A stretch of DNA of 5,997 nucleotides from Desulfobacterales bacterium (lineage in GTDB: Bacteria; Desulfobacterota; Desulfobacteria; Desulfobacterales; JAUWMJ01), in assembly GCA_030613225.1 (NCBI GenBank), contig JAUWMJ010000213.1:1-5997 (forward strand), written 5' to 3'. Every line of letters begins with the position of its first letter. Within the stretch, counting starts at the first letter, position 1. The position numbers and the translations under genes were made by a program. Below are positions 1 through 5,872 of this stretch, piece after piece. The notes below the pieces were generated by a model. The model saw only the letters and a list, made by a program, of their open reading frames with translations. It was not told where the DNA came from and searched no databases.

Positions 1-81
1 ACAAAGCACAAAAGTATAGGCGTAGATCGACCTGACGATATTGAAAAAGTCAGTAAAATACTCAAAAAAGAAAGAGAATAA
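1..81 (+). CDS. kdsB: C-terminal end of probable CMP-Kdo synthetase (3-deoxy-manno-octulosonate cytidylyltransferase), partial
   Basis: The first 26 codons are open and end at TAA 79-81; the 5' part lies outside the window. They read HKSIGVDRPDDIEKVSKIL followed by a Lys/Glu-rich end. This matches the closing segment of KdsB, where a GVDTPEDLE(R/K)V motif precedes the C-terminal helix (E. coli KdsB ends in a GVDTPEDLERV-type stretch). KdsB activates Kdo with CTP in the cytoplasm for lipid A-core assembly. The stop is only 2 nt from the next start, so the two genes are probably translationally coupled. With only 26 residues visible, another sugar-nucleotide cytidylyltransferase with the same C-terminal motif remains possible. 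Confidence 0.6.
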   Translation, partial: TKHKSIGVDRPDDIEKVSKILKKERE

Positions 82-83
82 AA

Positions 84-3000
84 ATGAATAGACTTATAAA
101 ATCATCAATTGAAGGCGCGGGTAAAATCGCAGCTGAAAAGATTATAGCTTTTTTTCAAAATGCCTGTAAACTTGCTAATAGCTGTCTTAAGGCAAATGTT
201 TATTTTGGTAAAAGCAAAGCCGGCGTGCCTGAAAATTCCATTATATTTTTTCCCTGCACGGAAAACATGCTGAATTGCGGGCTTGCCGGGATAGTCTCAT
301 TTAAGGGTGAAGAGAAGGCAGACCGATCGGTCGATATAGCATCTTTAGACGGCATGGCTGAAAAAATTGATCGGTTTTCATATGAGGCTTGTCGGAAAAA
401 TGATTACTCCTTTGACGGTCATTATCTTGGCGGAAAAGATCTTATCGACGCCCTCTTTAAATCCGTCCGCACATTAAAAGACAAAGATCTTTTCTACAAG
501 CTTTTTATTAACGAAGAAATGCAGGACGAACTTGTAAAATTAGCAGATCGCCTTTCAAATATCATTGATGAACAAGTAAAATCGCTGTCTGACAATATGG
601 GTCATCTTGAGGCCGGAGATGTTGATACAATCACACAACGAATCGAAAATTTAAAAGATATTGCCTGGTGTCTTAATTCTGAAATCATAGATAATTTAAA
701 AAAGGTTAATAATCTGCTCAGTCTTTGCCAAACCCCGCCAACCTTTTCTTCCGTACATATATTTAAAAATATTAACGCTGTTCTTAACTCCATTGACCGT
801 CTTGAAGTAAGGGGCCGCGACTCAGCAGGCATCTCTTTGATGTTTATCATGGAAAAGGCCCAATTTGAAAAATTTGAAAAAACCATTGAGAATGCGAATC
901 TTCTTGACCGGTTTAAAGAGCGGTCGGCCCAGGATGTTCTGGTAAACATGGGGATCAGTTTTAATGAGACAAAAGATGAAAGCGAAAAAAAGCTCTCAGC
1001 GATCACTCTGACCTATAAAATTGCAGCTGAAATCGGAAAGCTCGGGGATAATATAAGTTTTTTGCGAAAACAGATTAAAAACGATCCGGTTCTTCAAATA
1101 ATAGCCGATTTTCCCCACAGGTTTCATACCGTCTCTTCCCATACACGCTGGGCATCGGTTGGTGCTATCACTGAAGCAAACTGTCATCCTGTTGGCAACG
1201 ATATGCCTGGAGACCGGACGGAAAGAACAGGAATAATTCATGTATGCTTAAACGGTGATATCGATAACTACCTTGAGTTGAAAGAGGGTTTTGAGTCAGG
1301 CGGAAATTCTATCCACAGCGACATAACCTCCGACACTAAAATCATTCCCATCCTGATTGAAAAGTATCTTAAACAGGGCCACAGTGTCCGGGAAGCATTT
1401 CGGCTGGCAGTTAATGATTTCGAGGGGTCCCACGCCATATCCATGCATACCGATCTTGCACCCGGAAGGCTTTTTCTGGCCCAGAAAGGAAGCGGCCAGT
1501 CTATCTTTATAGGACTGGCTGACAATCATTATATGCCTGTTTCGGAAGTTTACGGGTTTATTGAAGAGACTCAATCCTTTATTAAAATGGACGGGGAAAC
1601 AGTTGCTGAAGGGATAAAAGGAGATACCCATGGACAGATTTTCATTCTCAGTCAAAAATCAGACGGAGGCGTTGAGGGCATCAATGCAATGTTTTATGAC
1701 GGAACCCCGGTTGAACTTGGCCAAAAGGATATTAAGCACACAAAAATTACATCAAGAGACATAGATCGCCAGAAATTTCCCCACTATTTTTTAAAAGAGA
1801 TTTCAGAATCTCCGATTTCAGTTGAAAAAACCCTTCAAAACCGCTGGAAGATCAAAGAAGGCGAAAAAAAATCATATGTTACGGCAATCGATGAAACAAT
1901 CATTCCGCAGTCATTGAAAAAAGCGCTGACTGAAAATCGAATACGACGCATCTTTTTTGTCGGACAGGGTACTGCAGGTGTCGCCTCCCTGGTATGTGCC
2001 GACATTCTGAATTATTACCTGGATGACCCGGGGATTCAAGTCAATGCGCTCAAGGCATCGGAACTTTCCGGGTTTAAACTAAACGAAAAAGACGACGCCC
2101 AGAGCATGATTGACACCCTTGTAATTGCCATAAGCCAGTCAGGCACAACAACAGATACAAATCGCACAGTAGAAATGGTGAAAGACAGGGGCGCTTATAC
2201 CCTTGCCATTGTCAACCGGAGGGATTCGGATATCACATTCAAGGTGAATGGCGTCATGTACACAAGCAGCGGCCGGGATATTGAAATGTCTGTGGCCTCA
2301 ACAAAGGCATTTTACTCGCAGATCGTTGCAGGTGCAATCCTCGGACTTTTTATTGCCGATCTTAAAGGTCGCAGGAATGATGCCTTTATATCAGAGGAAA
2401 TAAAGCGACTTCTTGAAATCCCTTTGCATATGAGAAAAGTTCTGGCAATGAAAAATAAAATCGAAGATTCCGCCAGAAGACTCGCCCCTGCCAGAACATA
2501 CTGGGCAGCTGTCGGAAGCGGCCCCAACAAGGCTTCAGCAGACGAGATACGGATCAAACTTTCCGAGCTCTGCTATAAGACAATTTCATCCGACTTTGTT
2601 GAAGACAAAAAGCATATAGATCTTTCATCAGAACCTCTTATAATTGTCTGCGCCGCAGGGACAAGACCAACTGTTATTGGTGATATTATAAAGGATACGG
2701 CTATATTTAAAGCTCACAAGGCCATGCCTGTTGTAATCGCTGATGAAGGGGAGAAAAGGTTCGATCCTTATGCAGAAGATGTCTTTAACGTTCCTGTTAT
2801 AAGTGAACATCTTGCACCAATTTTAAACACTCTTGTTGGACATCTCTGGGGATATTACGCTGCCCTTGCCATTAACGAAGGGTCCCGATTTCTATACGGT
2901 TTCCAGGAAGAAATCCGAAATACATTAGACGAACATGCTAAAGAGGATATGGATGTCTATGAAGCTATTCTGGAAAAATCGTTCAGGGAAAAGATAATTA

Positions 3001-3872
3001 CGTTCTACAACGAATTCAGAAGAAAAAAAACTCAAAACCGTTTTCCGACAGCCATGGGGCCTGAAGCAGCTTCGGATCTGACACTCCTCCTCAAGTACCT
3101 GTCAGGAAGACTTCCTGTATCCGATTTTGAGCTCGATTTCGGTGTAAAGGGAACACCGCTAAACATGCTAAACAACCTTTTTAAGTGCCTGGGGGAGTCG
3201 ATCAACTGCATGGCCCGCCCTGTGGATGCAATCAAGCACCAGGCAAAAACAGTTACCGTGGGAACAAGCCGCATTAGTGAAAAAGTTGAAGGAATACTCT
3301 TTGAAGCTCTGGCTGCACACAATTTCAAGACCTCACAGCTTATAAACAGAAACATCCTTGTCCTTAAAAACCTTCAACAAATCATTTTTGACATCAAAGG
3401 AGCTATTCGTTATAAAATAGGCAATTTGAATCTTCTTGGTGAACCAACGGATGAAACAACAATTGAGGTATTAAAAAAAGAAGGGGTGCTTAAGCCTATT
3501 CCATCCCGCGTGGAAACCGACACAAAACTTAAGGGAACCAAAAAAATCATTGTCAGACAGGGAAATGTCTATATCGGCATAGGGCGCAAAGATGACAGGA
3601 CTATTATTGTTATTCCAATAATTTCCACATCCCCGGATATGCCGAACATGATTGAATACCTGCTTTTGCTTAATATAGGTTTCAAGGAGAATATCCCACT
3701 TTCAACAAAGATAAAGGCTCTGGGAGGAAAGTACGAGCATATCCAGAATATCGTCCAGGAAAACAGTGTCCCATGGGATGACAGGCACCTTGAACTTGTC
3801 GAGACTGATAATCTTTTCGGAAGTTCGGCTGAAAAGATAGGGGAATTTATTGTATCGAGTCTGGCTAAGTGA
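84..3872 (+). CDS. glmS: GlmS-like glutamine amidotransferase / double-SIS isomerase, unusually large (1262 aa)
   Basis: GlmS makes glucosamine-6-phosphate from fructose-6-phosphate and glutamine in the cytoplasm, feeding UDP-GlcNAc for peptidoglycan and LPS. Class-II amidotransferase motifs are present: Cys65 in NCGLAGIV (E. coli Cys1), EVRGRDSAG at 241-249, HTRWASVG at 353-360, Asn390-Gly391 and Asp417. The first SIS domain (about 620-760) has SQSG at 684-687 and VASTKA at 737-742. The second (about 800-935) has Lys825, Glu828 and His844, matching E. coli K485, E488 and H504. Lys1055 in QAKTVTVG lines up with the C-terminal-loop K603. Extra material: residues 1-64, about 75-225, about 255-345, about 936-1045, and a tail 1060-1262. 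The start at 84 follows purine-rich AGAAAGAG and is 2 nt after the kdsB stop; an internal ATG at 267 would give MLNCG but lacks a good ribosome site. Function as true GlmS is inferred; a related sugar aminotransferase is possible. Confidence 0.85.
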   Translation: MNRLIKSSIEGAGKIAAEKIIAFFQNACKLANSCLKANVYFGKSKAGVPENSIIFFPCTENMLNCGLAGIVSFKGEEKADRSVDIASLDGMAEKIDRFSYEACRKNDYSFDGHYLGGKDLIDALFKSVRTLKDKDLFYKLFINEEMQDELVKLADRLSNIIDEQVKSLSDNMGHLEAGDVDTITQRIENLKDIAWCLNSEIIDNLKKVNNLLSLCQTPPTFSSVHIFKNINAVLNSIDRLEVRGRDSAGISLMFIMEKAQFEKFEKTIENANLLDRFKERSAQDVLVNMGISFNETKDESEKKLSAITLTYKIAAEIGKLGDNISFLRKQIKNDPVLQIIADFPHRFHTVSSHTRWASVGAITEANCHPVGNDMPGDRTERTGIIHVCLNGDIDNYLELKEGFESGGNSIHSDITSDTKIIPILIEKYLKQGHSVREAFRLAVNDFEGSHAISMHTDLAPGRLFLAQKGSGQSIFIGLADNHYMPVSEVYGFIEETQSFIKMDGETVAEGIKGDTHGQIFILSQKSDGGVEGINAMFYDGTPVELGQKDIKHTKITSRDIDRQKFPHYFLKEISESPISVEKTLQNRWKIKEGEKKSYVTAIDETIIPQSLKKALTENRIRRIFFVGQGTAGVASLVCADILNYYLDDPGIQVNALKASELSGFKLNEKDDAQSMIDTLVIAISQSGTTTDTNRTVEMVKDRGAYTLAIVNRRDSDITFKVNGVMYTSSGRDIEMSVASTKAFYSQIVAGAILGLFIADLKGRRNDAFISEEIKRLLEIPLHMRKVLAMKNKIEDSARRLAPARTYWAAVGSGPNKASADEIRIKLSELCYKTISSDFVEDKKHIDLSSEPLIIVCAAGTRPTVIGDIIKDTAIFKAHKAMPVVIADEGEKRFDPYAEDVFNVPVISEHLAPILNTLVGHLWGYYAALAINEGSRFLYGFQEEIRNTLDEHAKEDMDVYEAILEKSFREKIITFYNEFRRKKTQNRFPTAMGPEAASDLTLLLKYLSGRLPVSDFELDFGVKGTPLNMLNNLFKCLGESINCMARPVDAIKHQAKTVTVGTSRISEKVEGILFEALAAHNFKTSQLINRNILVLKNLQQIIFDIKGAIRYKIGNLNLLGEPTDETTIEVLKKEGVLKPIPSRVETDTKLKGTKKIIVRQGNVYIGIGRKDDRTIIVIPIISTSPDMPNMIEYLLLLNIGFKENIPLSTKIKALGGKYEHIQNIVQENSVPWDDRHLELVETDNLFGSSAEKIGEFIVSSLAK

Positions 3873-3891
3873 ATGACCAGTTTATAAAAGC

Positions 3892-3898
3892 AAGGGAG
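3892..3898 (+). promoter_or_regulatory. Ribosome binding site of the Arg-rich repeat protein
   Basis: AAGGGAGA begins around 3892 and ends about 6-7 nt before ATG 3906. It is a strong Shine-Dalgarno match and supports the reality and start of the small gene. Confidence 0.7.
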
Positions 3899-3905
3899 AA
3901 TTACC

Positions 3906-4181
3906 ATGAGTAAATCAACGCATGACAAAAAAATGAAAAAGAAAAAGATGATAAAACGATCGTTAGTCGATCGTCGCTCAGATGAAGACAGACGCGAAAC
4001 ATACAGTTTGGATTACTTTAAAAATGACGGAAAAGAAAGAAGAGTTAAGGAAGAACGACGGCAGCAGGGTGAACGCAGACGCAAAGAATACAGTTTGGAT
4101 TACACTGAAAATGACGGAAAAGAAAAAAGAGTTAAGGAAGAACGACGGAAGCAGGGTGAACGTAGATCCGATTTAAAATAA
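3906..4181 (+). CDS. Small, highly basic Arg/Lys/Glu-rich protein with tandem 29-residue repeats (91 aa)
   Basis: Function unknown. A Lys-rich N-terminus (about residues 1-18) is followed by a degenerate unit (VDRRSDEDRR, 21-30) and then two nearly identical 29-residue units starting YSLDY at residues 33 and 62. Each unit contains NDGKE(R/K)RVKEERR and a QGERR end. No signal peptide, membrane segment or cysteine is visible; the alternating acidic/basic pattern suggests helical or disordered, possibly nucleic-acid- or surface-binding, protein. I recall similar 'ERR...DRR...YxxDY' Arg-doublet proteins in deltaproteobacteria, but that is memory, not a search. It has a good ribosome binding site and starts 33 nt after the glmS-like stop with no terminator evident between them, so it is probably co-transcribed. 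Confidence 0.75.
   Translation: MSKSTHDKKMKKKKMIKRSLVDRRSDEDRRETYSLDYFKNDGKERRVKEERRQQGERRRKEYSLDYTENDGKEKRVKEERRKQGERRSDLK
4002..4175 (+). repeat. Two-copy 87-bp tandem repeat inside the small basic protein gene
   Basis: The copies are 4002-4088 and 4089-4175, both starting tacagtttggattac. They differ at only about seven positions over the first 78 bases, and the last 9 bases diverge. The period is 29 codons, so the duplication keeps frame. A partial, older unit (DRRSDEDRR coding) lies just upstream at about 3966-3995. This indicates a recent in-frame duplication, by slippage or unequal recombination. Confidence 0.9.
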
Positions 4182-4236
4182 TGTTATTTACCACACTCCT
4201 ATCGCACTTTTGGCTTTATTTTTTAGTAAATCACAG

Positions 4237-4596
4237 CTATATGTTGAGCAATTTGGATTCCGGCTGATTCTTATAGAGGCAGCTTTCCAGTTCCATGGCC
4301 ATTATTACTTTTTGGGATACTTCTTTCATCGTTACGGAATCTAAAGTGCCAAGGTATTTTTCCAGCCTGTTTTTTGGTATTGTATGAATATTATCTGTCT
4401 GAACAAGTGAAGGCTTTGGCAAATTTGCCTTTTGATTTATAAACACCTCGGTGGGATAACCTTTACCCTGTGTTGTTATTTCTGCAACTATGATCTTATT
4501 GAGATGTTTCAAAACATTTTGTCTTGAAAGAATAACTACCGGGCGTAAACCAGTCCTTCCTCCAAGGTCGATCATCCATATATCACCACGATTCAT
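4237..4596 (-). CDS. MazF/PemK-family endoribonuclease toxin (119 aa)
   Basis: Toxin of a type II toxin-antitoxin pair; the family cleaves RNA at short motifs and slows growth when free of antitoxin. Family hallmarks are the N-terminal RGDIWMIDLGG (residues 3-13), GLRPVVILS with Arg18 at the usual catalytic Arg position, AEITTQ with Thr41 in the place of the catalytic Thr, a PSLVQTDNIHTI strand segment (62-73) and the NRLEKYLGTL block (76-85). The length is normal for MazF (about 110-120 aa). I chose ATG 4596, which overlaps the antitoxin TGA by one base and has GGGG about 6 nt upstream; TTG at 4599 would add one Met. Toxin follows antitoxin, the usual MazEF order. No key residue looks lost, so it is probably functional. 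Confidence 0.9.
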   Translation of the reverse strand: MNRGDIWMIDLGGRTGLRPVVILSRQNVLKHLNKIIVAEITTQGKGYPTEVFINQKANLPKPSLVQTDNIHTIPKNRLEKYLGTLDSVTMKEVSQKVIMAMELESCLYKNQPESKLLNI

Positions 4597-4826
4597 CAAT
4601 CACCCCACTGTTCGATTTTTATCCAGGCTTTGGCTTCTTGTGTATCATCAGGATTTTCTTTAAGTTTCCTGATCCACTCATCTTCAAATTTTTTTATTTT
4701 TTTTTCTCTAATCCAGCGACGGAGAGCTTCCCGTACTATTGCAGAACGCGAAAGACGTGTTGATGCAACCATCCTGTTAACCTCATTGAGAAGATCCTCA
4801 TCAAAACTTATTTGAACATTTTTCAC
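4596..4826 (-). CDS. Ribbon-helix-helix (CopG/MazE-type) antitoxin (76 aa)
   Basis: Antitoxin and probable autorepressor of the downstream MazF-like toxin. Residues 3-40 form a typical ribbon-helix-helix DNA-binding domain: VQISFDEDLLNEVNRMV (strand plus helix 1), then RLSRSAIVREALRRWI (turn plus helix 2). The charged C-terminal part (41-76), with DEWIRKL and EAKAWIKIEQW, is the likely toxin-wrapping tail. The start is GTG at 4826, preceded by GAGGTG with a 4-nt gap, which is a clear ribosome site. The stop TGA shares a base with the toxin ATG, so translation is coupled. The length is normal for the family. Confidence 0.9.
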   Translation of the reverse strand: MKNVQISFDEDLLNEVNRMVASTRLSRSAIVREALRRWIREKKIKKFEDEWIRKLKENPDDTQEAKAWIKIEQWGD

Positions 4827-4874
4827 GAAACACCTCTTTTATAGTCGTTTTTTTGAAGCCTCTTTTTATACACT

Positions 4875-4900
4875 TTACTATATAATAAAAACTATAGTAA
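4875..4900. promoter_or_regulatory. Inverted-repeat operator, likely binding site of the RHH antitoxin
   Basis: TTACTATA (4875-4882) and TATAGTAA (4893-4900) are perfect inverted arms separated by 10 nt. The right part, ACTATAGT (4891-4898), is itself a palindrome, with a near copy ACTATATA at 4877-4884. The repeat covers the -10 and spacer of the promoter, which is where RHH antitoxins usually bind to shut off their own operon. The operator role is inferred. Confidence 0.6.
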
Positions 4901-4906
4901 TGTCAA
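4877..4906 (-). promoter_or_regulatory. Sigma-70-like promoter of the toxin-antitoxin operon
   Basis: On the minus strand, a perfect TTGACA lies at 4906-4901, then a 16-nt spacer to TATATA at 4884-4879. An alternative -10, TATAGT at 4882-4877, has an 18-nt spacer. It lies about 50 nt upstream of the antitoxin GTG start and points at it. The surroundings are very AT-rich. Confidence 0.65.
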
Positions 4907-5031
4907 TGTTTAATACGCTATAATCAGGTTTTTCATTAATTCCCTATGCGCTATCAATAGTTTTTTACTTAAATCAATGTAAAGAGGTTATAGATATTTT
5001 AAAATAATCTATTTGATTGTAGAAATAGCTC

Positions 5032-5035
5032 GGAG
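5032..5035 (+). promoter_or_regulatory. Ribosome binding site of the decayed PCP_red-type gene
   Basis: CGGAGA lies about 9-10 nt before ATG 5045. It is a preserved Shine-Dalgarno element that supports this ATG as the ancestral start of the now broken gene. Confidence 0.5.
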
Positions 5036-5044
5036 AAAAAAAGT

Positions 5045-5235
5045 ATGAAATGGACTTTGTAAGCTGAGGAGGCAGTAAAACAAAGGTACGGTCGGGTATT
5101 GAAAATGAAGCAATGGAGGTTGGTAAAAAGACTGTTTCTCTTGCAGATGTTAAGGCTACCCAGGCTCGTTTTCTAAAAAAAATGAGTTCTGAAATAAAGG
5201 GATATTAGCTCGATACATGTTTTGGTGCGAGGTAA
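5045..5235 (+). pseudogene. Decayed small PCP_red-type (protochlorophyllide-reductase C-terminal-domain-like) gene
   Basis: Reading from ATG 5045 gives MKWTL, a TAA stop at 5060-5062, then AEEAVK. The frame then shifts near 5081-5083 and continues as KVRSGIENEA...GKKTVSLADVKATQARFL...EIKGY to TAG 5206-5208. Past the TAG, the same frame gives LDTCFGAR and another stop at 5233. The pieces match the plan I recall for short anaerobe proteins with a PCP_red-like domain: MKWTPEAE start, VPFFVR core, VTL..VK helix, KGY..CFG end. The VPFFVR-like core is missing, consistent with a small frame-shifting deletion; TAG probably replaced a Gln codon. Those proteins are of unclear role. Reading three pieces in one family order supports a real but dead gene; the family assignment is from memory. 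Confidence 0.6.
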
Positions 5236-5475
5236 CCGCATAGCCGGTCAGAAGCCGTCGCATAATTTGAGCAATCGGCTCTTTGCCGGTTTTTAAAAGA
5301 AGATGGAAACAATTCGGAATCAGCGCCCAGCCGTAGCAGGGCGTGGAGGTCTTTTGCAAAACAGAACCGAGTTTTTCCAGAAACCGATTTCGATCGGTAG
5401 TGTCTTTAAAAATGTTTCGTCGCTCAATACCCCTGCATATGATATGATGCAAGGCACCCGGCGCCTGCCCGCCAT
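5233..5475 (-). pseudogene. Truncated REP-associated tyrosine transposase (RAYT, Y1_Tnp/IS200-like)
   Basis: The minus-strand frame from about 5464 reads APGALHHIICRGIERRNIF, then DRNRFLEKLGSVL, YGWALIPNCFHLLLKTG and IMRRLLTGYAV. This is the N-terminal half of Y1_Tnp RAYT proteins, single-strand DNA transposases linked to REP palindromes. The HUH motif, normally HFHLL, reads CFHLL, so one metal-binding His is lost. Homology ends near 5233; the C-terminal catalytic-Tyr helix is absent. The remaining open frame to 5156 is antisense to the neighbouring pseudogene. At the 5' end, ATG 5475 is out of frame with the homologous part, so a few N-terminal codons were also lost; TTG 5452 would only start inside the domain. 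It is not functional. Confidence 0.8.
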
Positions 5476-5489
5476 CGCAAGCTCAGGCG
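5462..5489. repeat. GC-rich inverted repeat at the transposase/STAS-like gene joint
   Basis: CGCCTG (5462-5467) and CAGGCG (5484-5489) are perfect 6-bp inverted arms around a 16-nt GC-rich loop. It lies exactly where transposase homology begins and the neighbouring SpoIIAA-like frame ends. RAYT genes are often flanked by REP hairpins, so this may be a REP remnant, though the arms are short. Confidence 0.35.
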
Positions 5490-5681
5490 AGAAAGTTCAA
5501 TTCCAATTGCGCTAAGCGTTGGTAGTTGAAAGTCAATGATTACGTATAGCATTTTGCCATTTTCAATATTTTCCGATTTACTAACGAGCTCATCTAAAAC
5601 AACTGTCATTGACTCTGCATCTAACTTGCCACTCATCTCTATATCTAAACGGTTAGAGCCACTTTCTATTACTTTAAACAT
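5484..5681 (-). pseudogene. Truncated SpoIIAA-like (STAS-fold) protein gene, N-terminal part
   Basis: From ATG 5681, preceded by GGAGT 5 nt upstream, the frame gives MFKVIESGSNRLDIEMSGKL, then MTVVLDELV, MLYVIIDF and SAIGIELSRL. This fits the first half of SpoIIAA-like proteins (PF11964-type; about 115-125 aa): strand, G-K-L/I turn, helix, 'LLYxxxDF' strand, and the start of the next helix. Homology stops at about residue 66 (nt 5484). The next residues (SLRWRAGAG...) are simply transposase DNA read in the wrong frame until a stop at 5424-5426. The gene therefore lost its second half at the RAYT joint. The family has no settled function. The ribosome site is intact, so a chimeric 85-aa peptide could still be made. 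Confidence 0.6.
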
Positions 5682-5708
5682 AAATACTCCTATTCATGGG
5701 TGGCTTGG

Positions 5709-5830
5709 ATTGCTAATGCGATCACCGGCCCGCTGTGGATTTGGCACTCAACTTTGCAGAAGCAATATACCTGAATCTATTAAATAAATCGGAGCAGGGT
5801 TGCGGGGCTGGTGAATTGCATTGTTGGCTG
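5709..5830 (-). repeat. Long imperfect palindrome, possible degenerate integron attC-like site
   Basis: The arms are 5712-5733 (GCTAATGCGATCACCGGCCC) and 5802-5828, whose reverse complement begins GCCAACAATGCAATTCACC. They pair over AATGC..TCACC.GCCC with one base extra in one arm and a 68-nt loop. Read on the minus strand, it starts AGCCAAC (near the attC R'' consensus RYYYAAC) and ends CATTAGC, a poor version of GTTRRRY that lacks the GTT cleavage triplet. It sits between two minus-strand genes, as an attC would. The 191-nt gap 5682-5872 holds nothing else I can recognise. Confidence 0.3.
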
Positions 5831-5872
5831 GTTTCAAGCACGTATGATATTGGGTTCACATAGGTTAACTTG

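Noticed and set aside
267..3872. Internal ATG start giving MLNCG as the true start of the glmS-like protein
   Set aside because: No clear ribosome site precedes it, the upstream codons are open, and the ATG at 84 is coupled to the preceding gene. It is kept only as an alternative.
602..3928. Several minus-strand open frames of 60-134 codons opposite the glmS-like gene
   Set aside because: All lie inside a strongly supported plus-strand gene and show no domain or start signals; they are shadows.
3982..4176. Second plus-strand frame through the tandem repeat
   Set aside because: The 87-bp period is a multiple of three, so any open alternative frame repeats too. It has no ribosome site, and the 3906 frame has one.
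4182..4236. Possible bidirectional terminator between the small basic gene and the toxin gene
   Set aside because: Only weak AT-only inverted repeats (AAATAA/TTATTT; ATTTAC/GTAAAT) are seen, with no GC stem followed by a T run on either strand.
4630..4815. Plus-strand 61-codon open frame opposite the antitoxin
   Set aside because: Shadow of the ribbon-helix-helix antitoxin gene with no start signal.
4960..5000. Possible promoter for the PCP_red-type pseudogene (TTTACT then TATAGA)
   Set aside because: In this AT-rich stretch many such pairs occur, and the -35 match is poor.
5303..5515. Plus-strand 70-codon open frame
   Set aside because: Antisense to the RAYT homology on the minus strand, with no recognisable protein and no ribosome site.
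5536..5787. Plus-strand 83-codon open frame
   Set aside because: Antisense to the SpoIIAA-like fragment and its upstream region; composition is not protein-like.
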